64,000 nucleotides of DNA from Trueperaceae bacterium (GTDB lineage: Bacteria > Deinococcota > Deinococci > Deinococcales > Trueperaceae), in assembly GCA_036381035.1 (NCBI GenBank), contig DASVDQ010000024.1:1-64000 (forward strand), in the 5' to 3' direction. Positions 1-10,344 of this stretch are shown piece by piece. The notes under the pieces were generated by a model. It ran no database searches. It had not been told where the DNA came from and worked only from the letters and a program-made list of their open reading frames with translations. How positions within the stretch are numbered: position 1 is the first letter of the stretch; each line of letters begins with the position of its first letter. The translations under genes and the position numbers were made by a program.

Positions 1-174
1 GGGCAGGCCGCCCACGCCCAACGCCAGGTCCACCGACAGGCTGCCGGTGCTGATCACCCCCGCGCCCAGCACCTGCGCGGGCTCCGCCCCCAGACGCATG
101 ATCGCGCCCTTACCGAACTGCCTCTCGATCTGAGAGACGGCTGTCTCGAGAGCCTTCCTCCGGTCCTGGTTCAT
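1..174 (-). CDS. recA: Recombinase RecA, N-terminal fragment (runs off the window)
   Basis: RecA is the ATP-dependent strand-exchange protein of homologous recombination and the SOS co-protease. Only the first 58 residues are inside the window. They begin [10 protein letters not shown] and include the family signatures [11 protein letters not shown] and [13 protein letters not shown]; the Walker A loop lies beyond the edge. The ATG at 174 is preceded by a good Shine-Dalgarno (GGAGGG, 10 nt away on the minus strand). The gene follows cinA on the same strand after 92 nt, the cinA-recA order known from Deinococcus and Gram-positives, although the ligT gene found between them in Deinococcus radiodurans is absent. 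A GC-rich stem ends right at the Shine-Dalgarno (190-225). Confidence 0.96.
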   Translation of the reverse strand, partial: MNQDRRKALETAVSQIERQFGKGAIMRLGAEPAQVLGAGVISTGSLSVDLALGVGGLP

Positions 175-189
175 GGCGGCACAGCCCTC

Positions 190-225
190 CGTCCGGCCGG
201 GGCCGCCGTGATGGCGGTCCGGACG
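190..225 (-). promoter_or_regulatory. Hairpin in the recA 5' leader, abutting its ribosome binding site
   Basis: CGTCCGG (190-196) pairs with CCGGACG (219-225), and inside it CCGCC (203-207) pairs with GGCGG (213-217). On the minus strand the outer stem ends exactly where the recA Shine-Dalgarno (184-189) begins. It may be an intercistronic RNA structure that separates cinA and recA expression. That role is inferred; only the base pairing is seen. Confidence 0.45.
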
Positions 226-266
226 CGCCTTCCTGGGCCCGCCGCGCCGCGGGGCGCGGGCCTAGG

Positions 267-1724
267 TCAGCGCAGCACCGACCGCAGGAGGAGGTTCAGA
301 CCGGTGAAGGCCGACCGCTCCCGAGCCCAGCCGCGTCCCAAGGGCGGCAGGCTCAAGGTCTGGGAGGTCGTTCTGTCGCCGTCGGAAAGTGCGATCTCTA
401 GGCGCAACTGGGGTCGGCGCCTCCCGCCGACCGTGCCCGGTTCGATCTCGTCCTCGCTGGGTGGTGCATGGACGTCGGCAGCGCCGGCCGACGCGCCGCC
501 CTGGCCAGCCGTGGCGTGCGCCAGGTAGGGGTAGCCGATGGCGATCCCGACGTCCGCGGCGAACAGCGCCCTCACCGCCGCGGCCACGGCAGCGACGACC
601 TCGGCGGCACCGGCGTGGAGGCCGGCCGGGAGGCGCTGCAGCGCCGTGAGGTGGGGGAGCAGCGTTCGCATGGTTTCCGGTCGCCATGCTACCACGGAGC
701 CCGCCAGCGCCCCATGTCCGGGGCCCGCGCGCTCCTCGTCCCCGGCGGCCACGGCCTCGCCTCCGCCCGGGGCGCCGGACTCGAGGCGGCCGCCGCGGTG
801 CTGGGCGTCGAGGGCCTCCTCGAGGAGCTCGGTGAGCAGGCCGCCGCTGGCGCCCTCGGCGACCGCCAGCGTGAGACCCCGCTCGGCGAGGCGGCGCAGC
901 ACCACCGACGCCATCTCGTCGCCGTCGACGCCCCAGACGCTGCCCTGAAGCGCGCGCTCGACCGCCGCCATCGCGGGCCGCGCGAGCTCCTCCGCCGCGT
1001 CGGCGCTGGCCGCCTTCGCCGCGACGCGCACGTGCACGCCGTCGCGCTTGGCGTAGGTCGCGACGCTGGGGTTCGCGCCCTGCGTCAGGTCGCCGAGGCG
1101 CTCGGCCACCAGCGACTCCCCGAGGCCGTTCGTCTTGTAGGTGCGGGTGAAGATGCTGGCCGCGGGGAAGGGCAGCCGCGGCACCGCCTGCTCCTCCCAC
1201 ATGCGCGTGAGCTCGCGCGGCGGGCCGGGCAGCGTCACGACGTAGCGGGTCCTGCCGCCCCCGTGCGTGCGCACGAGCCAGCCCGGGGCCGTGCCGATCG
1301 CGTTCGGCAGCACCTCGGCCGACGGGATCACGCGCGCCTGCTGCAGGTTCCGCTCCGGCATCGTCCGGCCGGTGGCGGCGAAGTGCTCGCGCAGCCAGGC
1401 GACGAGGCCGTCGTCCAGGTACTGCTCCTCGCCCACCACGGCGGCGACGGCGTCCCGGGTGAGGTCGTCGTCGGTGGGCCCGAGGCCGCCGCAGAGGACG
1501 ACGAGGTCGCTGCGGGAGAGGCCCTGCGCGACGAGGTGCTCGATCCGCCCCCTGTTGTCGCCGACGCGGGCCGACCAGAGGACGTCGACGCCGCGGCGCG
1601 CGAGGTCGCTGGCCAGGTAGGCGCTGTTCGTGTCGACGATCTCGCCGAGCAGGAGCTCGGTCCCGACGCTGATCAGCTCCGCGCGCTCGACGGGGGTCTC
1701 GCCCTCGGCTCCGTGGGTAGCCAC
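267..1724 (-). CDS. cinA: CinA-family protein (competence/damage-inducible)
   Basis: A 485-residue CinA. The N-terminal MoCF-type domain (about residues 10-180) is intact, with GTELLLGEIVDTNSAYLA and GGLGPTDDDLTRDA; in characterised CinA proteins this domain has ADP-ribose pyrophosphatase activity. The C-terminal domain corresponds to nicotinamide-nucleotide amidase PncC but looks dead. The family AESCTGG becomes AEGASGG, the NEAK lysine becomes Met (RPETMR), and the SGIAGP-type motif becomes AIGYPYLA; a low-complexity Gly/Ala/Glu-rich insert of about 40 residues follows the first motif. The start is GTG 1724, because the frame above it has no homology and a -10 box (TACCAT, 1733-1738) lies 8 nt upstream, implying a leaderless mRNA. 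It is probably cotranscribed with recA. Confidence 0.88.
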   Translation of the reverse strand: MATHGAEGETPVERAELISVGTELLLGEIVDTNSAYLASDLARRGVDVLWSARVGDNRGRIEHLVAQGLSRSDLVVLCGGLGPTDDDLTRDAVAAVVGEEQYLDDGLVAWLREHFAATGRTMPERNLQQARVIPSAEVLPNAIGTAPGWLVRTHGGGRTRYVVTLPGPPRELTRMWEEQAVPRLPFPAASIFTRTYKTNGLGESLVAERLGDLTQGANPSVATYAKRDGVHVRVAAKAASADAAEELARPAMAAVERALQGSVWGVDGDEMASVVLRRLAERGLTLAVAEGASGGLLTELLEEALDAQHRGGRLESGAPGGGEAVAAGDEERAGPGHGALAGSVVAWRPETMRTLLPHLTALQRLPAGLHAGAAEVVAAVAAAVRALFAADVGIAIGYPYLAHATAGQGGASAGAADVHAPPSEDEIEPGTVGGRRRPQLRLEIALSDGDRTTSQTLSLPPLGRGWARERSAFTGLNLLLRSVLR

Positions 1725-1732
1725 GAGAGACG

Positions 1733-1738
1733 ATGGTA
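1733..1738 (-). promoter_or_regulatory. -10 element of cinA(-recA), leaderless type
   Basis: The minus strand reads TACCAT, ending 8 nt before the GTG start of cinA. There is no Shine-Dalgarno in between, so transcription would begin at or next to the start codon. It diverges from the promoter of the structured RNA at 1754-1759. Confidence 0.5.
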
Positions 1739-1753
1739 CCCCCGCGGGTGTAG

Positions 1754-1759
1754 TAGAAT
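1754..1759 (+). promoter_or_regulatory. Putative -10 box of the structured RNA
   Basis: TAGAAT lies 6 nt before the first stem of the structured RNA (1765), which would put initiation near 1765-1767. No good -35 hexamer is visible 16-18 nt upstream, so the assignment rests on the -10 and on the position of the RNA fold. Confidence 0.45.
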
Positions 1760-1764
1760 CCGTT

Positions 1765-1876
1765 CGGTCCCCACCCCCGGGACCGAGATGGGCGCTCACC
1801 CCAGCGCCTACGGAGGGATGAACCCTCCACCATCTCCTCTTTGACCCTGCGCCCCCCACGCAGGGTCCTTTTCTTC
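1765..1876 (+). ncRNA. Unidentified structured RNA (hairpin, three-way junction, terminator)
   Basis: About 110 nt with nested pairing. Stem 1 is CGGTCCC (1765-1771) with GGGACCG (1779-1785). P1 is GAGATGG (1785-1791) with CCATCTC (1830-1836), closing a three-way junction. Within it P2 is GCGCT (1792-1796) with AGCGC (1803-1807), and P3 is GGAGGG (1812-1817) with CCCTCC (1823-1828) capped by ATGAA. A 9-bp terminator hairpin and CTTTTCTT follow. GGGCGC (1790-1795) could instead pair with GCGCCC (1849-1854), which would break the terminator and give a switch-like expression platform. I could not match it to a known riboswitch, T-box or sRNA family. It lies upstream of moxR, which also has its own promoter, so it may be a cis attenuator or a free-standing sRNA. 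Confidence 0.6.
1843..1876 (+). terminator. Rho-independent terminator of the structured RNA
   Basis: GACCCTGCG (1843-1851) pairs perfectly with CGCAGGGTC (1859-1867) around the loop CCCCCCA, followed by CTTTTCTT. The T-rich tail is on the plus-strand 3' side only, so it acts on plus-strand transcripts. It is the clearest intrinsic terminator in the window. Confidence 0.8.
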
Positions 1877-2013
1877 GGCCGCCTCGCCCGCGCGCTCGGG
1901 GCGCCGACGGGCGGCGTCGCATCGCCCCGCGCGCCGACCCTGGCTCCTGGGGAGCGGCCGAGGACCGCTCGGCCCGCGTCCATGCCTCTAACTGCGGTGC
2001 CAGAAGCCGGTGC

Positions 2014-2019
2014 TAGCAT
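2014..2019 (+). promoter_or_regulatory. Extended -10 (TGC-TAGCAT) of the moxR gene, leaderless type
   Basis: TGC TAGCAT ends 6 nt before the ATG at 2026. There is no Shine-Dalgarno between them, so a leaderless mRNA is likely. Confidence 0.55.
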
Positions 2020-2025
2020 CCGGCA

Positions 2026-3510
2026 ATGGAAGACTTCGCCGCCCACACGAAGCGCCCGGAGAGCGGGCGTCCCACGGTGCTCGCCGAGCTGCGCGGCACG
2101 CGTTGGGAGCGGCTGGCCGGCCGCAGCGTCAAGGACGAGCTCAGGGCCAACCTGATCCGCAAGCTGCGCGCCGGCGAGGACCTGTTCCCCGGCGTGCTCG
2201 GCTACGACGAGACGGTCACGCCCGCGGTCGTCAACGCGATCCTCTCGCGCCACAACTTCATCCTCCTCGGCCTGCGCGGGCAGGCCAAGACCCGCATCCT
2301 GAGGCAGCTCGTCGAGCTGCTCGACGAGGAGATCCCCTACGTCGCCGGCACGGAGCTGCACGACGACCCGTTCGCCCCCATCAGCGCGCAGGGGCGCGCC
2401 ATCGTCGAGGAGTGCGGCGAGGCCACGCCCGTCGCCTGGCTGCCGCGCGACCACCGCTACCTCGAGAAGCTCGCCACGCCCGACGCCACGGTCGCCGACA
2501 TCATCGGCGACATCGACCCCATCAAGGCCGCCCGGCTCGGCACCTCCCTCGGCGACGAGCGCGCCGTGCACTACGGCCTGCTGCCGCGCGCCAACCGCGG
2601 GATCTTCGCGATGAACGAGCTGCCCGACCTCGCCGGCAAGGTGCAGGTCGCGCTGTTCAACGTCATGCAGGAGGGCGACGTCCAGATCAAGGGCTACCCC
2701 GTGCGCCTGCCGCTCGACGTCCTGCTCGTCTTCAGCGCCAACCCCGAGGACTACACGGCCAGGGGCAAGATCATCACGCCGCTCAAGGACCGCATCGGCA
2801 GCGAGATCAGGACCCACTACCCGCGCACGCTCGAGGAGGGCATGGCGATCACCCGGCAGGAGGCCTGGCTCGCGCGCGACGGCGAGAGCCCCGTGCACGT
2901 GCCCGCCTTCGTGGCCCAGGCCGTCGAGGAGGTGGCGTTCCAGGCGCGCGACGACTCCCGCGTCGACAAGCACTCAGGCGTCTCCCAGCGCCTGCCCATC
3001 AGCCTGCTCGAGAACGTCGTCTCGAACGCGGAGCGGCGTGCGCTCACGCTGGGCGAGGACCGCCCCATCGCGCGCGTCAGCGACCTCTACGCCGCCTTGC
3101 CGGCCGTCACGGGCAAGCTCGAGCTCGAGTACGAGGGCGAGCTCAAGGGCGCCGAGGCCGTGGCCCGCGACATCGTGCGCCGCGCCATCGGGCAGGCGTT
3201 CGGCCGTCACGCCACGTCGCTCGACACCGACGACGTCGTCGCCCACTTCGAGGCCGACAACCAGCTCCGCGTGCCCGACCAGGTGAGGACCGCGGACCTC
3301 CTCGAGGTGTTCGCGGCGGTGCCCGGCCTGCTCGACGCCGCCAGGGCGCTCGCCCCCGGCGGCGCGGCCGACGAGGTGGCTGTCGCCGCCGAGTTCGTGC
3401 TCGAGGGGCTCTACGCCAGGAAGCTGATCTCCCGCAGCGAGGAGCGCGGCTACACCGCGGCCGACCTCGACACCGCCGCGTCGGCCGCGCCGCGGGCCCG
3501 CTGGAACTGA
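2026..3510 (+). CDS. MoxR/magnesium-chelatase-type AAA+ ATPase
   Basis: 494 residues. The AAA+ module lies at about residues 60-330, with a MoxR-type Walker A (GLRGQAKTR, near residue 84), a Walker B-like [10 protein letters not shown], and a sensor-1 stretch ([15 protein letters not shown]). The C-terminal 160 residues are helical. The family consists of ATP-driven chaperone-like motors that usually insert cofactors or remodel partners together with a von Willebrand A protein. Exactly such a partner begins 8 nt downstream, so the two probably form one complex. The ATG at 2026 is chosen because the -10 box lies 6 nt upstream. The substrate is not known. The structured, terminated RNA upstream may influence read-through into it. 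Confidence 0.85.
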   Translation: MEDFAAHTKRPESGRPTVLAELRGTRWERLAGRSVKDELRANLIRKLRAGEDLFPGVLGYDETVTPAVVNAILSRHNFILLGLRGQAKTRILRQLVELLDEEIPYVAGTELHDDPFAPISAQGRAIVEECGEATPVAWLPRDHRYLEKLATPDATVADIIGDIDPIKAARLGTSLGDERAVHYGLLPRANRGIFAMNELPDLAGKVQVALFNVMQEGDVQIKGYPVRLPLDVLLVFSANPEDYTARGKIITPLKDRIGSEIRTHYPRTLEEGMAITRQEAWLARDGESPVHVPAFVAQAVEEVAFQARDDSRVDKHSGVSQRLPISLLENVVSNAERRALTLGEDRPIARVSDLYAALPAVTGKLELEYEGELKGAEAVARDIVRRAIGQAFGRHATSLDTDDVVAHFEADNQLRVPDQVRTADLLEVFAAVPGLLDAARALAPGGAADEVAVAAEFVLEGLYARKLISRSEERGYTAADLDTAASAAPRARWN

Positions 3511-3518
3511 GGCCAGGC

Positions 3519-4754
3519 GTGCCCACCGTCAGGTACTCGAAGTACGAGGCGACGCTCGAGGACCTCGAGCCCTCCGACCTCATGCGGATGCTCGCGGACA
3601 GGCTGCTGCAGTCGGGCTTCGACCGCGACCCGTTCGACCCCGACCCGGACTGGCGCCCCACCATGGAGGACCTCTACGAGGCCATCGCCGAGGCGCTGAT
3701 CCAGGAAGACCTCGTCTCGGAGGAGATGATCCGCCAGGCCATGGAGGCCGAGGACTGGCTCGACTCGGAGATGGGCCGCGTGGTCAAGCAGCTCGCCAAG
3801 CGGCTGGCCGACGAGGGCTTCATCCGCCCCGAGGGCACCGAGCCCGGCGAGCGCGAGGCGCCGGGACCGGGCCACGGCGGCGAGGTGCCGGGGCGGTCCC
3901 AGTTCCAGCTCACCGACAAGGCCATCGACTTCCTCGGCTACCGCACCCTGCGCGACCTGCTCGGCGCGGCCGGGAGGTCGTCCGTCGGCAGCCACGACAC
4001 CCGCTTCACGGCCGCCGGCGTCGAGGCCGTGGGCGAGTCGAAGCGGTACGAGTTCGGCGACAGCCTCAACCTCGACGTCTCCGAGACCCTCAAGCACGCG
4101 GCCAGGCACGGGCTGGGCCGCCTGAGGCTCGAGGAGGAAGACCTCTTCGTCATGCAGGCCGAGTACCGCTCGTCGGCGGCGACGGTCGTGATGCTCGACT
4201 GCAGCCACTCGATGATCCTCTACGGCGAGGACCGCTTCACGCCGGCCAAGCGCGTCGCGCTGGCCCTCGCCCACCTGATCCGCACGCAGTACAGCGGCGA
4301 CTCGATCCACTACGTCCTGTTCCACAACTCGGCCGAGGAGATCCCCCTCTCCGAGCTCGCGGCCGCGCAGGTGGGGCCGTACCACACGAACACGGCCGAG
4401 GGCCTGAGGCTCGCGCAGAAGATCCTCAAGCGCGAGAGCAAGGACATGAAGCAGATCATCATGATCACAGACGGCAAGCCCTCGGCGATCACGCTCCCCG
4501 ACGGACGCGTCTACCGGAACGCCTACGGGCTCGACCCCCTGGTGCTGGGGGAGACGCTGCGGGAGGTGGGCAACTGCCGACGTCACGGCATCCAGGTCAA
4601 CACGTTCATGCTCGCGCGCGACCCGGAGCTCATCGCCTTCGTGAGGCGCGTCAGCGCCATGACCCGCGGCAAGGCCTACTTCACGACGCCGCACACGATC
4701 GGCCGCTACGTCCTGCAGGACTTCCAGTCGCGGCGCACCAAGATGGTCAACTGA
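3519..4754 (+). CDS. von Willebrand factor A domain protein, MoxR partner
   Basis: 411 residues starting at GTG 3519, 8 nt after the MoxR stop; a weak GAGG precedes it. The N-terminal half is acidic and helical with no recognised fold. The C-terminal half (about 215-400) is a VWA domain with an intact MIDAS motif DCSHS followed by the threonine and aspartate regions (YHTNTAEG and MITDGKPS). VWA proteins paired with MoxR ATPases bind a metal and recruit the substrate for the motor. Strong operonic linkage supports a joint function; the actual target cannot be read from sequence. Confidence 0.85.
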   Translation: MPTVRYSKYEATLEDLEPSDLMRMLADRLLQSGFDRDPFDPDPDWRPTMEDLYEAIAEALIQEDLVSEEMIRQAMEAEDWLDSEMGRVVKQLAKRLADEGFIRPEGTEPGEREAPGPGHGGEVPGRSQFQLTDKAIDFLGYRTLRDLLGAAGRSSVGSHDTRFTAAGVEAVGESKRYEFGDSLNLDVSETLKHAARHGLGRLRLEEEDLFVMQAEYRSSAATVVMLDCSHSMILYGEDRFTPAKRVALALAHLIRTQYSGDSIHYVLFHNSAEEIPLSELAAAQVGPYHTNTAEGLRLAQKILKRESKDMKQIIMITDGKPSAITLPDGRVYRNAYGLDPLVLGETLREVGNCRRHGIQVNTFMLARDPELIAFVRRVSAMTRGKAYFTTPHTIGRYVLQDFQSRRTKMVN

Positions 4755-4830
4755 GACGCTCCCGGCGCCCGCGCCGTGAGGCTCGGGCGTCCGCGCGGAG
4801 CGAGCAGGGACCTGCTAGTCCGGCGCCGGC

Positions 4831-5448
4831 TCAGCCCTCGGCGACCGGCGCCGTCAGGTCGAGGCCGTTGGTGCGGTTCATCGCCGCCTCGAGCCCGTCG
4901 CGGTAGAGCGCCTCGACGGCGTCGGCCGCCGCGTCCACCACGCGCTCGAGGACCGCGCGCTCGCCCTCCTGGAACCGCGACAGGACCCAGGACTCCGTCG
5001 CCCAGCCGGTCGGCGGACGGGAGACGCCCACCTTCAGCCGCAGGAAGGCGGGGCCCAGCTTGGCGATCACGTCGGCGACGCCCTTCTGGCCGCCCGCGCC
5101 GCCCCCGCGCTTGAAGCGCAGCCGGCCGAGCGGCAGGTCGACATCGTCGTGCACGACGAGCAGGTGCTCGGGCGAGGTGCGGGCGCGCGCCAGCACGGCC
5201 TGCACCGGCGTCCCGGAGAGGTTCATGTAGCTCTGCGGCTTGACGAGGAGGACCTGCGTGGAGCGAGCGGGCTCGCCGGGCAGGGCCACGCGGGCCTCGT
5301 CGCGCGCCGCTTCGCCGCGGCCCTCCCGGCGGAACCTCCCGCCCCAGCGGCGCGCGAGCTCGTCAACGACGAGGAACCCGGCGTTGTGCCGGGTTCCCTC
5401 GTACCGGGGCCCGGGGTTCCCGAGCCCGACGACCACCTCCACCGTCAC
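4831..5448 (-). CDS. pth: Peptidyl-tRNA hydrolase
   Basis: 205 residues. The enzyme cleaves the ester bond of peptidyl-tRNAs released prematurely from ribosomes, recycling tRNA in the cytosol. Family motifs are complete: GLGNPGPRYEGTRHNAGF with the catalytic Asn and His, HDDVDLPLGRLRFK with the catalytic Asp, and GGGAGGQKG. The GTG start overlaps the stop of rplY by 4 nt (GTGA), so translation is coupled. The rplY-pth pair is a widely conserved arrangement. Confidence 0.97.
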   Translation of the reverse strand: MTVEVVVGLGNPGPRYEGTRHNAGFLVVDELARRWGGRFRREGRGEAARDEARVALPGEPARSTQVLLVKPQSYMNLSGTPVQAVLARARTSPEHLLVVHDDVDLPLGRLRFKRGGGAGGQKGVADVIAKLGPAFLRLKVGVSRPPTGWATESWVLSRFQEGERAVLERVVDAAADAVEALYRDGLEAAMNRTNGLDLTAPVAEG

Positions 5449-6080
5449 TCCTCGTCGCCGGAGGGCTCCTCGCCTTCTTCTTCCTCGCGGCCCACGACCT
5501 CGGGCTCGGCGGCCTCGGCCTCGGCCTCGACCTCCTCGGCCGTCACGCGCGGCGGCACCACCGCGACGATCGCGAGCTCGAGGTCGTCGAGGACGTGCGC
5601 CTCGGAAGGCAGGTTCGCGACCAGGTCGCCGACGTGGAGCGAGTCGCCGACCTCGAGGGCGCTCACGTCGACCTCGACGTGGTTCGGGATGTACCGCGGC
5701 AGCACCGAGATCGTGACCTCGCGTCGCTGCACGTCGAGCTGCCCGCCCGCGCGGACGCCGACCGCGCTGCCGACGAACTCGATGGGCACGTGCACCACGA
5801 CGGGCTCGTCGGCGCTGACGGCGTAGAAGTCGACGTGCATCGGCTTCCGGCGCCGCTTGTCCATCTGCACCTGCTTGACGAGGACGCTGTGCACCTCGCC
5901 GTCGACCTCGAGGTCGATGAGGCTGGAGCTGCCGACGGCGCGGAACGCCTTGTCGAACGAGCGCTCGTCGACGCTCACCGGCACGTTGAGGTCCTTGTTG
6001 TAGACGACGGCGGGCAGTCGGCCGCTGCGCCTGAGCTCGCCCAGGCCGCCCTCGCCGCGCTTCTCGGCTGCAAGCTTCAT
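5445..6080 (-). CDS. rplY: Ribosomal protein bL25, CTC/TL5 form
   Basis: 211 residues. The N-terminal bL25 domain (about 1-90) binds 5S rRNA, with KRGEGGLGELRRSGRLPAVVY and the MHVDFYAV segment. A second all-beta domain (about 95-190) is the extension found in CTC general-stress proteins and in Thermus TL5. The tail is a run of Glu, Asp and Ala. The start is ATG 6080 because GGAGG sits 4 nt upstream and the residues above it are not conserved. It is followed by pth with a 4-nt overlap. A possible -10 (TAAGCT) and a short inverted repeat GCTGAC/GTCAGC at about 6115-6132 lie upstream. Confidence 0.95.
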   Translation of the reverse strand: MKLAAEKRGEGGLGELRRSGRLPAVVYNKDLNVPVSVDERSFDKAFRAVGSSSLIDLEVDGEVHSVLVKQVQMDKRRRKPMHVDFYAVSADEPVVVHVPIEFVGSAVGVRAGGQLDVQRREVTISVLPRYIPNHVEVDVSALEVGDSLHVGDLVANLPSEAHVLDDLELAIVAVVPPRVTAEEVEAEAEAAEPEVVGREEEEGEEPSGDEE

Positions 6081-6193
6081 CTGTCCTCCGAGGCGCGGCG
6101 CGTCGGGCCGCGCGCTGACCAAGCAGTCAGCTTACCCGCAAGGCGGCGCCCATGTCCACCGCGGCGCCGACGCGACGCGCCGCTCGAAGCCCG

Positions 6194-6916
6194 TCACGCG
6201 CCGCCGTGCACCTCGAGCTCGCGCACCCCCGGGTTCGCCGCGAGGTAGAGGGCGGCGTCCACCAGGCGCTGCACGGGGATCCAGCGCGAGGTGTCGGCGC
6301 CGGGCATCGCCGCGCGGTTCGCCGGCGTGTCGATGGTGCCCATGGGGTGGAGGACGGCGGCGTGGACGCCGGTGCCGACGAGCTCGGCGGCCAGCGACCT
6401 GAAGTAGCCCGCGAGCGCCGACTTGGCGGCCGCGTACGCGGTCCGCCCGGGGGCCGGCTGGAGCGCGGACCCCGCGCCGAAGGCGAGCACGAAGCCCTCG
6501 CCCCGCGCGATCATGCCGGGGAGGACGGCGCGGGTGGCGTTCACCACGGTCGTGAGGTTCTCGTCGAGCAGCGCCCTCACGGCCGCCAGGTCGGCCTCGT
6601 GGGCCGGGGCGGCCGCGAAGCCGCCGACGGCGTTGAGCAGCACCGCGCACGAGCCCACGGCGCGGTCGAAGGCCTCGAACTGGCGCCGCGTGGCCGCCTC
6701 GTCGCGCAGGTCGACGCCCGCGTAGCCGAGCCTGGCCGCGGGCTCGAGGGCGAGCACGGCCTCCCTGGCGGCCTCGGCGCTGTCCTGACCGGCCACGAGG
6801 GCGACGGGCCAGCCGCGGCGGGCCAGCGCCGCGGCGAGGTGCGGGCCGACGGCGCCGGCGGCGCCGGTGACGGCGGCGTAGGTGCCTTCACGGGGTGAGG
6901 AGACGTCGACTGGCAT
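6194..6916 (-). CDS. Short-chain dehydrogenase/reductase family protein
   Basis: 240 residues with a Rossmann fold. The dinucleotide loop is TGAAGAVG near residue 17, a variant of TGxxxGxG. The NAG position reads LLNAVGG, and the catalytic Tyr-Lys pair is YAAAK with a Ser at GAGSA about 13 residues earlier. Substrate and cofactor preference are not readable. It is probably a monocistronic unit: TAGACT on the minus strand (6923-6928) ends 6 nt before the ATG, so the mRNA would be leaderless. It is divergent from proA. Confidence 0.8.
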   Translation of the reverse strand: MPVDVSSPREGTYAAVTGAAGAVGPHLAAALARRGWPVALVAGQDSAEAAREAVLALEPAARLGYAGVDLRDEAATRRQFEAFDRAVGSCAVLLNAVGGFAAAPAHEADLAAVRALLDENLTTVVNATRAVLPGMIARGEGFVLAFGAGSALQPAPGRTAYAAAKSALAGYFRSLAAELVGTGVHAAVLHPMGTIDTPANRAAMPGADTSRWIPVQRLVDAALYLAANPGVRELEVHGGA

Positions 6917-6964
6917 GAGGGCAGTCTAAGTGCGGCGCCGCCCGCGTGCCGCGCGGACCGCCCG

Positions 6965-6970
6965 TATACT
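6965..6970 (+). promoter_or_regulatory. -10 element of proA, leaderless type
   Basis: TATACT ends 6 nt before the ATG of proA. There is no Shine-Dalgarno in the 6-nt gap. Confidence 0.55.
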
Positions 6971-6976
6971 CCACCG

Positions 6977-8224
6977 ATGAGCCTCACGCTGGCGCTCCGA
7001 CCCCAGCTCCTGGCCGCACGCGCCGCGTCGCGCGCGCTGCCCGCCGCCGACCGCGACGCCGGGCTCCGCGCCATGGCGGAGGGCCTCTCCCGCGACGCCG
7101 CGTCGATCCTGGCGGCGAACGAGGAGGACGTGCGCGCCGCCCGCGCGTCCGGCATGCCGGAGCCCCAGGTCGACAGGCTGGCCCTGACGCCCGCCCGCCT
7201 GGCGGCGATGGCGCGGGCCTGCGAACAGGTCGCCGACCTGCCCGACCCGCTCGGGCGCGTCCTGGACGGCTGGAGCCTGGCGGCCGGACCGCGCGTCACG
7301 AAGGTGACGGTGCCGTTCGGGGTGATCGCCATGGTCTACGAGTCGCGGCCCAACGTCACCGTCGACGCCGCGGCCCTGGCCCTCAAGGCCGGGAGCGCCG
7401 CCGTGCTGCGCGGCTCGTCGAGCGCCCTCAGGAGCAACAGGGCGCTGGCGGCGAGCCTGCGGCGGTCGCTCGCCGGCGCCGGGCTGCCCGAGGACGCCGT
7501 GCAGCTCGTCGACTCCCCGGACAGGGAGCTGGTGACCGAGCTCTTGCGCGCGAACGGCCTCGTCGACCTCGTGATCCCCCGCGGCGGAGCGGGCCTGATC
7601 AGGCACGTCGTCGAGAACGCCACGGTGCCGGTCATCGAGACGGGCGTGGGCAACTGCCACGTCTACGTCGACGCGGGCGCCGACCTCGCGATGGCCAGCC
7701 GCATCGTGCTGAACGCGAAGACGCAGCGGCCGGGCGTGTGCAACGCCGCCGAGACGCTGCTCGTGCACGAGGCCGAGGCCGCCGCTCTGCTGCCCGGCCT
7801 GGCCGCCGCGCTCGCGGAAGCCGGCGTCGAGCTGCGCGGCTGCGAGCGCACGCGCGCGCTGGTGCCCTACGCCGCGCCGGCCACGGAGGCCGACTGGGAG
7901 ACCGAGTACCTGGACCTCGTGCTCGCCGTGAGGGTCGTGCGCTCGCTCGACGAGGCGCTGGAGCACATCGCGACCTACGGCACCAGGCACAGCGAGGCCA
8001 TCGTGACGCGCTCGCTGGCGAGCGCCGAGCGCTTCAGGCGGGAGGTCGACGCCGCCGCCGTGTTCGTGAACGCCTCGACGCGCTTCAACGACGGCTTCGA
8101 GTTCGGCTTCGGCGCCGAGATCGGCATCAGCACGCAGAAGCTCCACGCCAGGGGGCCGATGGGCCTGGCCGAGCTGGTCACCTACAAGTACGTGGTGGAC
8201 GGCAGCGGCGAGGTCAGGGCCTGA
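6977..8224 (+). CDS. proA: Glutamate-5-semialdehyde dehydrogenase (gamma-glutamyl phosphate reductase)
   Basis: 415 residues, normal family length. It reduces gamma-glutamyl phosphate with NADPH to glutamate-5-semialdehyde, the second step of proline synthesis. Characteristic stretches are PFGVIAMVYESRPNVTVDA, VIPRGGAGLIRHVVE, and the catalytic Cys region NAKTQRPGVCNAAETLL. The C-terminal GAEIGISTQKLHARGPMGL is the family signature. The ATG at 6977 fits the -10 box 6 nt upstream. No proB lies beside it, so proline genes are dispersed here. Confidence 0.96.
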   Translation: MSLTLALRPQLLAARAASRALPAADRDAGLRAMAEGLSRDAASILAANEEDVRAARASGMPEPQVDRLALTPARLAAMARACEQVADLPDPLGRVLDGWSLAAGPRVTKVTVPFGVIAMVYESRPNVTVDAAALALKAGSAAVLRGSSSALRSNRALAASLRRSLAGAGLPEDAVQLVDSPDRELVTELLRANGLVDLVIPRGGAGLIRHVVENATVPVIETGVGNCHVYVDAGADLAMASRIVLNAKTQRPGVCNAAETLLVHEAEAAALLPGLAAALAEAGVELRGCERTRALVPYAAPATEADWETEYLDLVLAVRVVRSLDEALEHIATYGTRHSEAIVTRSLASAERFRREVDAAAVFVNASTRFNDGFEFGFGAEIGISTQKLHARGPMGLAELVTYKYVVDGSGEVRA

Positions 8225-8261
8225 GCGTCCCGGCGGACCCGTGGGCGGGGGCCCAGCGCCG

Positions 8262-8294
8262 GGCGCAAGGCCCTTCGTTCCGGGCTTTTGCGCC
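8262..8294 (+). terminator. Probable hairpin terminator after proA
   Basis: GGCGCAA (8262-8268) pairs with TTGCGCC (8288-8294), and GCCC with GGGC inside it. The T-run is inside the 3' arm rather than after it, so termination is likely but not canonical. Confidence 0.45.
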
Positions 8295-8315
8295 GTCCAG
8301 GACGGAGAAAACCGT

Positions 8316-10344
<2,029 letters not shown>

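Noticed and set aside
1725-1765. Radiation/desiccation response motif (DdrO/PprI operator) before cinA-recA or gyrB
   Set aside because: No 17-bp palindrome of the TTATGTCAT...ATGACATAA kind is seen near 1725-1765 or 8295-8391.
1765-1876. Fluoride, c-di-GMP, SAM or TPP riboswitch identity for the structured RNA
   Set aside because: Partial similarities such as GAGATGG and GATGAA do not extend to the conserved core of any of these classes.
262-2973. Very long open frame on the minus strand antisense to moxR and across cinA
   Set aside because: Arg/Ala/Gly-rich translation without motifs, typical of an alternative frame in 70% GC DNA; real genes with clear motifs cover the region.
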